Positions 50,041-58,679 of a stretch of DNA of 64,000 nucleotides are shown here, in pieces. Position numbers and translations under genes: made by a program. Source of the stretch: Amycolatopsis australiensis (lineage in GTDB: Bacteria; Actinomycetota; Actinomycetes; Mycobacteriales; Pseudonocardiaceae). The stretch lies in contig NZ_FPJG01000006.1 in NCBI RefSeq assembly GCF_900119165.1, forward strand, positions 5,890,001 to 5,954,000, written 5' to 3'. Numbering within the stretch: the stretch's first letter is position 1; each line of letters opens with the position of its first letter. The notes beneath the pieces were generated by a model. It saw nothing but the letters and a program-made list of their open reading frames with translations. It searched no databases and was not told where the DNA came from.

Positions 50041-50541
50041 TCACGCTCCGCGAGTGCCCCATTGGTAGGTCTGCTTCCGCAGCTTGAGGTAGACCATGAC
50101 CTCGGCGTGCCGGACGCCGGGCAGCGCCCGGATCCGCGTCGAGATCAGCTGCAGGAGCGCCTCGTCGTCCGCGCAGACCGCTTCGCAGAGCAGGTCGTAG
50201 CGCCCGGCGCACAGGATCACGTACGCGATTTCGTCCATTTCGGCCAGTGCGTCGCCGACCGGCTCGAGCGGGCCGTCGACGGTGATCGCGATCATCGCCT
50301 GCCGGAACAGCCCGACCTGCAAGGGATCCGAGACGGCGACGATCTGGATGACGCCGGAGTCCGACAGCCGCTGCACCCGCTGCCGCACCGCCGCCTCCGA
50401 CAGCCCGACCGCCTTGCCGATCGTCGCGTAGGCGCGCCGGCCGTCCTCCTGCAGCTGCGCGATGATCTGCCGCGAGATGTCGTCGAGCACCGGCGGCACG
50501 GGCCGGCTCGGGGTGTCCTGGCTGCTCACGCCCCGGATCAT
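50041..50541 (-). CDS. Lrp/AsnC-family transcriptional regulator
   Basis: A 166-residue regulator. Helix-turn-helix LDDISRQIIAQLQEDGRRAYATIGKAVGLSEAAVRQRVQRLSDSGVIQIVAV and a RAM (ligand-binding) domain ending VMVYLKLRKQTYQWG. It should sense an amino acid and control the flanking aminotransferase and the divergent permease. Start ATG 50541 is chosen; GTG 50529 is possible. Confidence 0.9.
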   Translation of the reverse strand: MIRGVSSQDTPSRPVPPVLDDISRQIIAQLQEDGRRAYATIGKAVGLSEAAVRQRVQRLSDSGVIQIVAVSDPLQVGLFRQAMIAITVDGPLEPVGDALAEMDEIAYVILCAGRYDLLCEAVCADDEALLQLISTRIRALPGVRHAEVMVYLKLRKQTYQWGTRGA

Positions 50542-50648
50542 CCCCGACGCGGGCAAGGCAGGGCAAACCCGGCGCGTCCGTCACGGTCGGTAACTCGATC
50601 CGAAGGAGATCTCGCCCATCGGCAACGAAATCCGTCGTGTTTGTGGCG

Positions 50649-50678
50649 TTGACAACACCGATTCACCTGCTGTTCCAT
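50649..50678 (+). promoter_or_regulatory. Housekeeping-type promoter candidate of the APC permease
   Basis: An exact TTGACA -35 at 50649-50654 with a weak -10 (TTCCAT at 50673) 18 bases on, 37 bases before the permease ATG. Confidence 0.35.
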
Positions 50679-50714
50679 CCGTCGCACCTTGCCCCCGGCC
50701 GGAGGGAACGCCCC

Positions 50715-52088
50715 ATGTCCCACACTCCCGCCCCGCCCCTGACCGGTGCCGCCGCCGCGCCCGCCGGGCCGCGCACCCTGACCCGGTCCATCGGCGTCGG
50801 CGGCGGCACGCTGCTCACGCTCAGCTGCGTGACCCCCGCGTCGTCGCTGTTCGTCCTCGTGCCCCCGCTGTTCGCCGACCTCGGCACCGGCACCGCGCTC
50901 GCCATCGCCCTCGCGGTCCTGCTCTGCGTCGGGATCGCCTTCTGCTACTCGGAACTCGGCACGCTGGTGCCGAGCGCCGGCGGCGAGTACGCGATGGTGA
51001 CGACCGTCGCGAACCGGTTCGCCGGCTGGCTGACGTTCATGCTGTCGTTCGTCGTCATCCTGGTGGTGCCGCCGATCATCGCGATCGGGGTCGCCGGCTA
51101 CCTCTCCGCCGTCGCCGACGTGGACCCGTCGGTCGCGGGCGCGCTCGTCATGCTCGCCTCGACCGTGATGGGCCTGCTGAACCTGCGGTCCAACGCCTGG
51201 ATCACCGGGATCTTCCTGGTCATCGAGCTCGTCGCGATCTTCGTCGTGTCGCTGCTCGGGTTCACCCACACCACGCAGAGCCCGGCCGTGCTGCTCGAGC
51301 CGCACCTCGGGACGAGCGCGATCGGCCTGATCGCGGTGGTCAGCGGGCTCGCCGTCGCGTTGTTCGTCGTGCAGGGCTTCAGCACCGCCGTCTACCTGGC
51401 CGAGGAGATGCGCGAGCCGCGCAGGACGGTCGCGCGCACCGTCTTCTGGACGCTCGCGATCAGCGCGCTGGTCATCCTCGTGCCGGTCGTCGCGATCACG
51501 CTCGCCGTGCCGGACGCCGGCGCGCTCGCCGGCGTGGACCTCACCGCGCTGGTCACCGGCTGGAGCACGTCGGCGGTCGGCGTCGCGATCAGCCTGTGCA
51601 TCGCGGCGGCGATCGTCAACGCCGTGATCGTGATGGTCATCCAGAACTCGCGCGTGCTCTACGCCTCCGCCCGCGACCAGGCGTGGCCGACGCCGGTGAA
51701 CCGCGCGATGAGCGTGGTCGGCTCCCGGTTCGGCTCGCCGTGGGTGGCCACGCTCGTGACCGGCCTGTCCGAAGCCGTCCTCTGCTTCGTGCCGGTGGAC
51801 ACGCTCAGCGGCGTCACCGGGGTCGCCGTCGTCGCGCTCTACCTCGCCGTCGCGGCCGCCACGCTCGGTGCGCGCCGGGCGGCGCACCGCAAGCCGCACG
51901 TGTGGCGGATGCCGGCCTGGCCGGTGGTGCCGCTGCTCGCCGTCGCCGCGCTGGCCTACGTGCTGGTCGAGCAGAGCGCGCTCGACCTCGGCATCACCGC
52001 CGGGGTGCTGCTGGTGTCGGCGCTGTACTGGTGGGGCTACCTGCGCCGGCGTCCCGGGCGCTGGGTCGTGACGGTGCCGGAGGACTAG
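50715..52088 (+). CDS. APC-family amino acid permease
   Basis: A 457-residue membrane protein with about twelve hydrophobic helices. SIGVGGGTLLTLSCVTPASSLFV and the GGEYAMVTTVANRFAGWLTFM block are typical of the amino acid-polyamine-organocation superfamily. It presumably imports the amine or amino acid processed by the aminotransferase at 48538. ATG 50715 follows GGAGGGAA at ideal distance; the upstream open frame to 50637 has no such site. Confidence 0.9.
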   Translation: MSHTPAPPLTGAAAAPAGPRTLTRSIGVGGGTLLTLSCVTPASSLFVLVPPLFADLGTGTALAIALAVLLCVGIAFCYSELGTLVPSAGGEYAMVTTVANRFAGWLTFMLSFVVILVVPPIIAIGVAGYLSAVADVDPSVAGALVMLASTVMGLLNLRSNAWITGIFLVIELVAIFVVSLLGFTHTTQSPAVLLEPHLGTSAIGLIAVVSGLAVALFVVQGFSTAVYLAEEMREPRRTVARTVFWTLAISALVILVPVVAITLAVPDAGALAGVDLTALVTGWSTSAVGVAISLCIAAAIVNAVIVMVIQNSRVLYASARDQAWPTPVNRAMSVVGSRFGSPWVATLVTGLSEAVLCFVPVDTLSGVTGVAVVALYLAVAAATLGARRAAHRKPHVWRMPAWPVVPLLAVAALAYVLVEQSALDLGITAGVLLVSALYWWGYLRRRPGRWVVTVPED

Positions 52089-52199
52089 CTATCCGCCCGT
52101 GCAGTGTTCGTGTCCGGCCGTGCACCCGGGCGGGGACCTCTTCTCATCGCGGCGCCCATTGGCCAGGATGGACGCCTGGGTGGCGAGGGAAGGACCTCC

Positions 52200-52676
52200 A
52201 TGGCGACAGTGCGCGACGAAGCCGACGCACGCCGGCAGCTGCACGCGGAGCAGCGGCGCGAGAAGGCCGAACGGCGGGAACCGAGGGAGCGGGCGTCCGG
52301 TGTGGCGAAGCCACAGGGTGCCGGGGCGGCCGCGCTCATCGCCGACGGCTCGGACGTCCTCGCGCTGGACTACGCCGAGATCGACGACGCCAAGAAGGCC
52401 CTGGACGCGCACTACGAGGAGCTCGCGGGACACCTGCGGACCGCGCGCGACCTGAACGTCCCGCTGGCCGACGGCAAGGGACCGGTCTCGCACTGGATGC
52501 GCCGCTCGTTCGGGCTGCGCGGCGGCGCCGAGGCCGGCGGCGTGCAGGCGGCCCTGGAGTCGTACCTGGCCGAACTGGCGTCGCTGCGGCAGGCGCTCGA
52601 CGTCGTCGCGGCGACGCACCGGCGTAACGACGAAGAGGCCGCCGAGGCGCTGCGGGTGGGTGAGCCGGATGCCTGA
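52200..52676 (+). CDS. Type VII secretion-associated helical protein, unknown
   Basis: A 158-residue protein. A charged, likely coiled N-terminus (ADARRQLHAEQRREKAERREPRER) leads to two long helices, YAEIDDAKKALDAHYEELAGHLRTARDLNVPL and ALESYLAELASLRQALDVVAATHRRN, a hairpin like WXG100-type partners. It overlaps the next gene, a WXG/PPE-like protein, by 8 bases. It may be a chaperone or co-secreted partner of that protein. No named family is claimed. Confidence 0.65.
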   Translation: MATVRDEADARRQLHAEQRREKAERREPRERASGVAKPQGAGAAALIADGSDVLALDYAEIDDAKKALDAHYEELAGHLRTARDLNVPLADGKGPVSHWMRRSFGLRGGAEAGGVQAALESYLAELASLRQALDVVAATHRRNDEEAAEALRVGEPDA

Positions 52677-53826
52677 GTTCTACTCGACGCGTCACGCGCC
52701 GACCGCGCGGCAGCGGGCGAAGGCCAAGCGGGTCCGCCGCGAGCAGGCCGCGAACGAGCGGGAAGCCGCGTTCGGCCGGATCCACTGGAACAGCTACGAG
52801 CACCGCGAGCTGTGGGACATGGTGCAGTCGGCCGAACCGGCGAAGCTCGGCGAGCAGGCGCACCGGTGGGCGGAGGTGGCCCGGGGCGTCGACACCGCGA
52901 CCGGGAACGTGCACGCCGTGGTGCAGAAGCTGCTGCTGTCGTGGCGCGGGCCGTCGGCGGCGCAGGCCGCGGAGTCGGTGCAGCGCCTGACCCGCTGGGC
53001 GAGCACGGCGGGCGGCAACGCCCGTGACGTCGGCGACGGCCTCGACGCCTACACCGCCGCGATCACCGAAGCCCAGCGGAAGATGCCGGAGCCGGTGCAC
53101 TACTGGGCCGAGCGGTGGTTCCGGGCGGGATACGCGGTGAAGCGGCTCGACGGGCCGGAAGGCACGTACCTGCTGGACGAGCTGCTCGACGACAAGCTGC
53201 CGACGAAGAAGCAGGCGGACCAGGCCAAGGCCGAGGCCGTCCGCGTGATGGAGCAGTACGAGAGCGCGAGCCACGACGTCCGGCACCGTCTCCCGCCGGA
53301 GTTCGGCACGGCACCGGCGGTGAGCGCGGGTTCGGATCCCGTGCGCACCCGGGTTCCGGTGGCCCCGCCGGGCCACGATCCGTCGGTGCCTTCGGTTCCC
53401 TCGGCGCCGTCGTCCGGCCGCGAGCCGGGCGACTCGACGGCGGTCGCTTCCGCGGTGCCGCCGGCGTTCACCGGGGCCGGGATGCCGGGTGGCGGGGTCG
53501 ACGGAGTGATCGGCGGTGCCGGGCCGGGCGGCGCTTCGTCGTCCGGCTACGGGCCCGGGGTCGCGGGCATCCCCGGCGTCGGTGTGCCGGGCGCGGACGC
53601 GCTCGGGGAAGGCGGCCGGGCCGGCACGGGACGTTTCGGGACGGGCACCGCGGGATTCGGCCCGGGCTCGACGGGCGGCCGTGGAGCGGGGCCGGGCTTC
53701 GGCATGTACCCGCCGGGCCAGGGCACGCGACGCGAGGAGGACGCGGAGCACCGCGACAAGTACGCGGCGGGCTACGACCTGCTCGACGACCTGCCACCGG
53801 CGTACCCCCCGGTGTTCGGCGAATGA
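52669..53826 (+). CDS. WXG100/PPE-like ESX substrate with Gly/Pro-rich tail
   Basis: A 385-residue protein. Residues ~40-190 are helical and contain LSWRGPSAAQAAESVQRL, a WxG hairpin like those in PPE and EspB-type ESX substrates. From about 210 to 350 it is Gly/Pro/Ser-rich and disordered. The C-terminal DLPPAYPPVFGE resembles the conserved end of actinobacterial ESX-linked PPE-like proteins. ATG 52669 is chosen; GTG 52660 is possible. The stop overlaps the EspC-like gene start (ATGA). Confidence 0.75.
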   Translation: MPEFYSTRHAPTARQRAKAKRVRREQAANEREAAFGRIHWNSYEHRELWDMVQSAEPAKLGEQAHRWAEVARGVDTATGNVHAVVQKLLLSWRGPSAAQAAESVQRLTRWASTAGGNARDVGDGLDAYTAAITEAQRKMPEPVHYWAERWFRAGYAVKRLDGPEGTYLLDELLDDKLPTKKQADQAKAEAVRVMEQYESASHDVRHRLPPEFGTAPAVSAGSDPVRTRVPVAPPGHDPSVPSVPSAPSSGREPGDSTAVASAVPPAFTGAGMPGGGVDGVIGGAGPGGASSSGYGPGVAGIPGVGVPGADALGEGGRAGTGRFGTGTAGFGPGSTGGRGAGPGFGMYPPGQGTRREEDAEHRDKYAAGYDLLDDLPPAYPPVFGE

Positions 53827-54110
53827 GCGGCTTCCACGCGGACCCGGCAGCGCTCGATGCCCTGGCGCTGCGGCTGGAGGACACCGCGGACGAGTACAGC
53901 GCGGCGGCGGCCGAAGCCGAAGCGGCGGCTTCCGGGGACGTCGGGCCGGTTGTGGACGCGCTGGCGGCGTTGGCGGCGGAGTGGTCCGGCCGCATCCGAG
54001 CGGTGGAACGAGATGTCACGACGGCGGCGGCCGGCGTCCGGACGGCCGCGAACGCCTACCGCGAAACGGACATCGCGGCAGCGGACGAACTGGGCCGGGC
54101 CGATGACTGA
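53823..54110 (+). CDS. EspC-like type VII secretion target
   Basis: A 95-residue protein, MSGFHADPAALDALALRLEDTADEYSAA followed by two helices. The FxxDPxALxALAxRLED start and the closing YRETDxAAAxEL pattern are those of the ESX-1 secretion-associated EspC/DUF2580 group, small WXG100-like secreted proteins. The final YRETDIAAADELG contains the YxxxD/E export signal. It overlaps the WXG-like gene, as a secreted pair usually does. Confidence 0.85.
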   Translation: MSGFHADPAALDALALRLEDTADEYSAAAAEAEAAASGDVGPVVDALAALAAEWSGRIRAVERDVTTAAAGVRTAANAYRETDIAAADELGRADD

Positions 54111-54160
54111 TCCTGCGCACCGGCCGGCTCGCCCGGCCACTTCACCACTGGGCCGCGCCG

Positions 54161-54853
54161 ATGACTGAATACCCCGGTCTGGGCTGCAACCCCGTCCCCG
54201 GCCGCCCGGATGCCGTCGCCGAAGCGGCCCGCCGGTGCACCGCCGCCGCGGCTCGGCTCGAAGAAACCCCGGCCCCCGGCGCGATTCCGGAGTGGGCCGG
54301 CCCGTCCGCGCAGGCGCTGGCCGACCGCGCCCGGCGGGCCGCGGCCGGGCTCGCCGATGTCCCTGGGGCCCTGCGCGCGGCCGCCGCCGTTCTCGACGAC
54401 TGGGCCGGCACCCTCGCCGCCCATCATCGGCGGGCCGGCGAACTCGACAGCCGGGCCGCCGCCGCCCGGCGGGCCGTTCGCGACGCCGAGGACGACCTCG
54501 AACGGGCCGAAACCGAAGCCCAGTTCTCCCCCGGCACGCACCAGCAGCTGACCGCCGCCCGCGCCCGGCTCGCCCGGCAGCGCGACAACCTCGACCGCGT
54601 CGTCGCCGAAGCCCGCGAGCTGGAACGCGCCCACGCCACCGAAGCCGCCCGCGTCAGCGACCGGCTGCGGGCCCTCGGCGAGGGCGCTCCCCTCCCCAGT
54701 TCACCGGTTTGCCCCGGCCTGGCCACCCATCTGGAGACGTTCTCGGCCGCCGCGCGCGAGCTGGGTGTCACCGTCGCGCGGACGCCCGTCGCGCCGGTGA
54801 CGCCGCCGCCGGGCGCCGTGGGCGCGTTCGCCGCGGCACTGGGTGGCCGGTGA
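54161..54853 (+). CDS. Type VII secretion-associated coiled-coil protein
   Basis: A 230-residue, Ala/Arg-rich helical protein. PEWAGPSAQALADRARRAAAGL carries a WxG motif, and SRAAAARRAVRDAEDDLERAETEAQF to ELERAHATEAARVSDRLRAL forms a long coiled coil. The C-terminus is short and Pro-rich. Likely a T7SS substrate or effector chaperone in this locus, by context. Its stop overlaps the next GTG (GTGA). Confidence 0.7.
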   Translation: MTEYPGLGCNPVPGRPDAVAEAARRCTAAAARLEETPAPGAIPEWAGPSAQALADRARRAAAGLADVPGALRAAAAVLDDWAGTLAAHHRRAGELDSRAAAARRAVRDAEDDLERAETEAQFSPGTHQQLTAARARLARQRDNLDRVVAEARELERAHATEAARVSDRLRALGEGAPLPSSPVCPGLATHLETFSAAARELGVTVARTPVAPVTPPPGAVGAFAAALGGR

Positions 54854-55446
54854 AACTGCCCGCCGTTCCGGGGATCACCCCGGTGAGCCTGGACTCGGTC
54901 GAGCGCACGACGGCCGAGCTGCACGCGCTGATGGCGCGCCTGCGCGGGCCCGACGCCGCCCGCGACCTCGGCCTGGAGACGGCCGCCGTCCAGTGCGCGG
55001 AGATCGCCCACGAGCAGCGCGCCGGCCTGCTGGCGCTGGTCGAGCACCGCGACGCCGATCCCGCGTTGCTGATCGCCGGGATCGTCCCGGTCGACGGACC
55101 CGTCGGCGACGCCGCCGGCCTCGGGTACTTCGTCGCCGACCGGACGCCGGGCATCCGCGAGGTGAGCAACGCGCGGACCGGCCGCGGCTACCCGGTCGTG
55201 ATCGTCGAGCGGATCGGCCTCTCCGGCGCGCAGCTGCAGGCGGTGGTGCTCGACCCGGACCGGCCGCGCGCGGCCGTGTTCACCCTGCACTCCCCGGGCG
55301 GCCGGGGCTGGCTGGAGGTCGCGGGCCTGGCCGGGACGCTCGTCGCCGGCGTCGACCTCACCCCCGCAGCGCCCGCTCCCGGTACTCGCGCGGGGTCCGC
55401 CCGGTCGCGTGGCGGAACGTCCGCGAGAAGTGCGGGGCGCTGGTGA
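54850..55446 (+). CDS. Conserved hypothetical protein in the ESX locus, unknown
   Basis: A 198-residue protein; the first ~175 residues (ERTTAELHALMARLRGPDAARDLGLETAAVQCAEIAHEQ, then VVIVERIGLSGAQLQAVVLDPDRPRAAVFTLHSPGGRGW) look like a folded alpha/beta domain. The last ~25 residues are Gly/Ser/Arg-rich and run antisense into the AraC gene (89-base tail-to-tail overlap), probably after loss of an original stop. Coupled to the upstream coiled-coil gene. Not recognised as any family. Confidence 0.65.
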   Translation: MKLPAVPGITPVSLDSVERTTAELHALMARLRGPDAARDLGLETAAVQCAEIAHEQRAGLLALVEHRDADPALLIAGIVPVDGPVGDAAGLGYFVADRTPGIREVSNARTGRGYPVVIVERIGLSGAQLQAVVLDPDRPRAAVFTLHSPGGRGWLEVAGLAGTLVAGVDLTPAAPAPGTRAGSARSRGGTSARSAGRW

Positions 55447-56149
55447 ACCCGCAGTCCCGCGCGATCTCCGCGATGCCGCGGCCCGCCTTCGCCGGGTCCG
55501 CCAGCAGCGCCTTCGCCCGCTCGATGCGGAGCCCTTTGAGCCGTTCCGAGACGCCTTGGCCGTCGTCGAACAGCTGGTACAGCCGCCGGCGCGAGATGTA
55601 CAGCGCTTCGGCGATCTTGTCCGCGCTCAGCGACTGCTCGCCGAGGTGCGCGCGCATGTACTCCAGCGCTTCGCGCCGCCGGGCCGCGAGCGCGTCGACC
55701 CGATCCAGCTCGACCCGCAGCGCGCTGCGCAGCACCAGCTCGGCCAGGCCCAGCAGGTGGTGCGCCAAGCCGTGCGGGTCCAGCCGCGCGCCGGCCGCCA
55801 GGACGTGCGCGACCGCGCTCGCGAACAGGCTCCGCAGCGCCGCGTCGACCTCGACCGGCCGGAACATCAACGGCCGCAGCTCCGCGAAGGAGATCGACAG
55901 CTTCGCCGCCGACACGGTCAGCATCACGACGCCGGACGGCTGCAGGTGCAGGGTCGCGTCGGCGAACGTCAGCTTCGCGCCGGGCTCGGCGACCGTCCGC
56001 GGGACCGGGCAGCGCAGCAGCAGCTGGACGCGGTCGGGTTCGCCGGCGTTGCCGAGGATCGCCGCGCGCGCCGCGGCCGCGCCCGAAGCGCGGACGACGA
56101 GGTACCCGCTCGCGGGGACGTCAGGATGCGGCTCGGCCATCGGCACCAT
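55358..56149 (-). CDS. AraC-family transcriptional regulator
   Basis: A 263-residue protein with a C-terminal AraC domain: LGEQSLSADKIAEALYISRRRLYQLFDDGQGVSERLKGLRIERAKALL and the second helix-turn-helix FTSAPHFSRTFRHATGRTPREYR. The N-terminal ~160 residues resemble the AraC-binding-domain/NtrC-like regulators of the ARA-binding type with no clear effector. It sits between the ESX helical genes and espG; a role in their control is inferred only. ATG 56140 is an alternative start. Confidence 0.85.
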   Translation of the reverse strand: MVPMAEPHPDVPASGYLVVRASGAAAARAAILGNAGEPDRVQLLLRCPVPRTVAEPGAKLTFADATLHLQPSGVVMLTVSAAKLSISFAELRPLMFRPVEVDAALRSLFASAVAHVLAAGARLDPHGLAHHLLGLAELVLRSALRVELDRVDALAARRREALEYMRAHLGEQSLSADKIAEALYISRRRLYQLFDDGQGVSERLKGLRIERAKALLADPAKAGRGIAEIARDCGFTSAPHFSRTFRHATGRTPREYRERALRG

Positions 56150-56188
56150 CGTGCCCGACGGCGGCCGGCCGGCACGGGAAGGGGGAGC

Positions 56189-56959
56189 ATGGCGCGGCGC
56201 ACCGCGACGGCGGCGGGAGTGATCCTGTCGCATCTGGAATTCGATCTCCTGTGGGAGGACCTGGGACCGGGCGGGCCGCCGCCGTACCCGTTCGACGTGC
56301 CGGCGCACGGCGCGACCCACGCCGAGCGAGACGACCTCGGCGTGCGCGTGTTCGCCGGCCTGGCCGAAGCGGGTCTCGCCGACGGCGACGACGTCGACCC
56401 GGGCCTGGCGGACCTGTTCGTGCTGCTGGGTTCGCCGTCGTCGAGCGTCGACGCGCTGGTGCTGGGCGAGGCACCGTGGCGGCTGCTGGCGGCGGTCCGG
56501 GACGCGGCGGGCGTCCTGGCGGTGCTGGACGAGCGCGAGCTGGTGCTGGAGCCGCTGCGGCCCGCGGACCTGGTCGCGGCGGTGACCCGCATGCTGGGCG
56601 ACGTCCCGCCGGGCCCGGGCGACCAGCTCCGCCTCCCGCGCGCGGCGTACTCGGCGGCGATGGCCGGATACGCCCGCGGCGGTTACGACGCGTTCGAGCG
56701 GGCGTTGTCGGCGGCGGGGATCACGGGACGAGCGGTCCGCCCGCTGGCGACGCTGGTGACGGCGGAGCGCCACGCCGCGGGCCAGCTGGCGGCGACGGGC
56801 CGGGCGGGCCGCGCGCCGGTTCTGGCCTGGTTCGACACGGCGGCGGGCCGCTACGCGGTGACGCAGGAGGACGGCGGCGAGCCGTGGGTGATGGTGACCC
56901 CGGCTGACAGCGCCTGGCTGGCGGATCGGCTGGCAAGGATGATCGGCAGCGTCCACTGA
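56189..56959 (+). CDS. ESX secretion-associated protein EspG
   Basis: A 256-residue protein. ILSHLEFDLLWEDLGPGGPPPYPFDVPAHGATHAERDDLG at the start and the AVTQEDGGEPWVMVTPADSAWLADRLARMI ending follow the EspG pattern in Pseudonocardiales. EspG is the cytoplasmic chaperone that binds the YxxxE region of PE/PPE pairs and delivers them to the ESX ATPase. GGGGGAGC precedes the ATG. The ESX core genes are not in the window. Confidence 0.85.
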   Translation: MARRTATAAGVILSHLEFDLLWEDLGPGGPPPYPFDVPAHGATHAERDDLGVRVFAGLAEAGLADGDDVDPGLADLFVLLGSPSSSVDALVLGEAPWRLLAAVRDAAGVLAVLDERELVLEPLRPADLVAAVTRMLGDVPPGPGDQLRLPRAAYSAAMAGYARGGYDAFERALSAAGITGRAVRPLATLVTAERHAAGQLAATGRAGRAPVLAWFDTAAGRYAVTQEDGGEPWVMVTPADSAWLADRLARMIGSVH

Positions 56960-57003
56960 CCGGCGGCAGGCAGCGGATCCGGACCAGGCCGGTGCTCCAC
57001 GGC

Positions 57004-57408
57004 TCAGGTCGCCCAGGTCGCCGGAAGGAACGAATCATCCGGATCCCGCGGCCGGGTCTTCGGCCCCGCGGTCGCCGGCTCGCTCGCGCGCCGCGCGCCG
57101 ATCTTCGGCCCGTCCACCGCGGGATCCTCCGGCAACAGCTCCCCCAGCACTTCCCGCCCCCGCCGCAACGCATCCGCCGCCGCTTCGGTCGCCAGCCGCC
57201 GGATCAGCGCCGCCAGCTCGCGCGGTGGCCGGTTCAGCGCCCACCGGTCGAACCGCAGGTCCACGAGCGCCCCGTGCAGGTCCACCACCACCGCCACGCC
57301 GTCGTCCGCCGCGGCCGCGCGGATCGCCGCCAGCCGGGCCCCATATCCCGGGTCAGGCGCCGAGAACGCGTCGTCGGCCAGCTCCGCGGCCGTCTTCTCG
57401 GCGCTCAC
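57004..57408 (-). CDS. Small YbaB/EbfC-like protein of the ESX locus
   Basis: A 134-residue protein. VAVVVDLHGALVDLRFDRWALNRPPRELAALIRRLATEAAADAL resembles the YbaB/EbfC fold (beta sheet plus long helix) used by ESX-linked proteins of the EspL type; the tail is hydrophilic and disordered. Overlaps the end of the previous gene (ATGA) so it is translationally coupled. The family call is tentative. Confidence 0.6.
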   Translation of the reverse strand: MSAEKTAAELADDAFSAPDPGYGARLAAIRAAAADDGVAVVVDLHGALVDLRFDRWALNRPPRELAALIRRLATEAAADALRRGREVLGELLPEDPAVDGPKIGARRASEPATAGPKTRPRDPDDSFLPATWAT

Positions 57409-57671
57409 TGGGCTCGCCAGCTGTCCGGTGTGGTCTCTTCCGCGGCTTCCCCCGCCGCCGGCAGCCCGAGCGCGTCCACCTCACCGTCCAGGGAGTGCCA
57501 CAACGACGCCGTCGCGCGCGCCGAAGCGGCGGCGGACAGCACCAGGATCCGGCGTGCGAGTTCGGCGGGCTCCAGCCGCAGCGCCGACGGCTCGAGGGTC
57601 AGCTCCCGCAGTGCCCCGCCGGGCGCCACCTCGACGGCGACCGTCCGGTCGGCGGCTTTTCCGGTGATCAC
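57405..57671 (-). CDS. Small YbaB/EbfC-like protein, paired with the next
   Basis: An 88-residue protein: DRTVAVEVAPGGALRELTLEPSALRLEPAELARRILVLSAAASARATAS, a beta-strand, Gly-turn, strand and helix in YbaB-like order. Similar in layout to the 57004 gene, so the two may form a dimer. Overlaps the stop of the CHAP hydrolase gene by 4 bases. Tentative. Confidence 0.6.
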   Translation of the reverse strand: MITGKAADRTVAVEVAPGGALRELTLEPSALRLEPAELARRILVLSAAASARATASLWHSLDGEVDALGLPAAGEAAEETTPDSWRAQ

Positions 57672-58678
57672 GGGTGGACCCCTCCGTAGAACGTCGACGC
57701 CGAGAGCGGGTGCGTGTTCCGGCGGACGGCGTCCCCGGAGTTGCCCTCGATCATCGTGACCTGGTTCCCTTCGACCTTCTCGACGATGCCGATGTGCGTG
57801 CTCGTCGACGTGTTCTGCGGGCCGATGCCGAAGATCAGCACGTCACCCGGCCGCGCTTCGTGCAGCGAGTGCTTGCCGTAGGCGTGGCCGTTGCGCTCGC
57901 CCCAGTGGAAGACGTCGCCGCTGAACGGCAGGATCGGGATCCGCACGCCGGCCTTGCGCCACATCGCCGTCGCGAACGACGAGCACCACGCCGCCGTCGG
58001 CCCGTACGGGTTCCGGTTGCTGCCCGGCGGGTTCTCGCGCGTGCCGAGTTCCTTGCGCGCCGCCTGCACGATCTCCTGGCCACGGCCCGAAACCTTGCTG
58101 GGGTGCGGATGCGCGTGCCCGGGCTTGTCCGCGACGCCGTCGTGGGTCAGGTCCTTGCGCAAGGTCCGCAGTTTCGCGGCCGCTGCCTTGAGTTCGGCGT
58201 CGACGTGCCGCAGCGTCGCCGCCGACTGCCGCGTGTACCGCGGCGCGAGGTCGGCTGCGTGCCCGACAGCCCGCATGAGCGCGGCCTGCGTCCCGGCGGC
58301 GACCCCCGCGTCGAGAACCTGCTTCGCCTCGGCGGTGTACTCGTCGACCAGCCGCTGCACGGCGGTGTGCTCGCTGTCCACTGTGGACGCCACGTGCGCG
58401 ACGACTCGCTCGGCCGCGGCGCCGGCCGCGCCCGTGACCCGGAGTTCCTTCGTCAGCTTCGCGCTGGTGTGGCGGAAGCCGTCCGCGCCGTGGCCGTGCC
58501 AGTGCTCCAGGACGGTCGCGCTTTCCCGGTGGTAGGCGTCGTGCTGGGCGTCGAGCGCGGCGGCCACCTGGTGCAAGGCGTATTCGGCGCGGACGGCGTC
58601 CTCGGCTTTCCCGGCGAGCTTGGCGCGGTGCGCGACGAGATCCTCTGCGAAAGATCGCGCGAGCGCGGCGGTGTCCAT
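57668..58678 (-). CDS. ESX-linked peptidoglycan hydrolase, WXG-like domain plus CHAP domain
   Basis: A 336-residue protein. Residues 1-175 are helical and hold a WxG turn (W60-H61-G62, in EHWHGHGADGF), like an ESX-secreted partner. The C-terminal CHAP domain has catalytic C232 in AAWCSSFATAMW, H295 in STHIGIVEKV and E311/N313 in MIEGNSGD. CHAP enzymes cut wall peptide or amide bonds. No classical signal peptide, so export by type VII is inferred. It follows the lysozyme-like gene by 1 base and overlaps the next gene. Confidence 0.85.
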   Translation of the reverse strand: MDTAALARSFAEDLVAHRAKLAGKAEDAVRAEYALHQVAAALDAQHDAYHRESATVLEHWHGHGADGFRHTSAKLTKELRVTGAAGAAAERVVAHVASTVDSEHTAVQRLVDEYTAEAKQVLDAGVAAGTQAALMRAVGHAADLAPRYTRQSAATLRHVDAELKAAAAKLRTLRKDLTHDGVADKPGHAHPHPSKVSGRGQEIVQAARKELGTRENPPGSNRNPYGPTAAWCSSFATAMWRKAGVRIPILPFSGDVFHWGERNGHAYGKHSLHEARPGDVLIFGIGPQNTSTSTHIGIVEKVEGNQVTMIEGNSGDAVRRNTHPLSASTFYGGVHP

Positions 58679-58679
58679 G

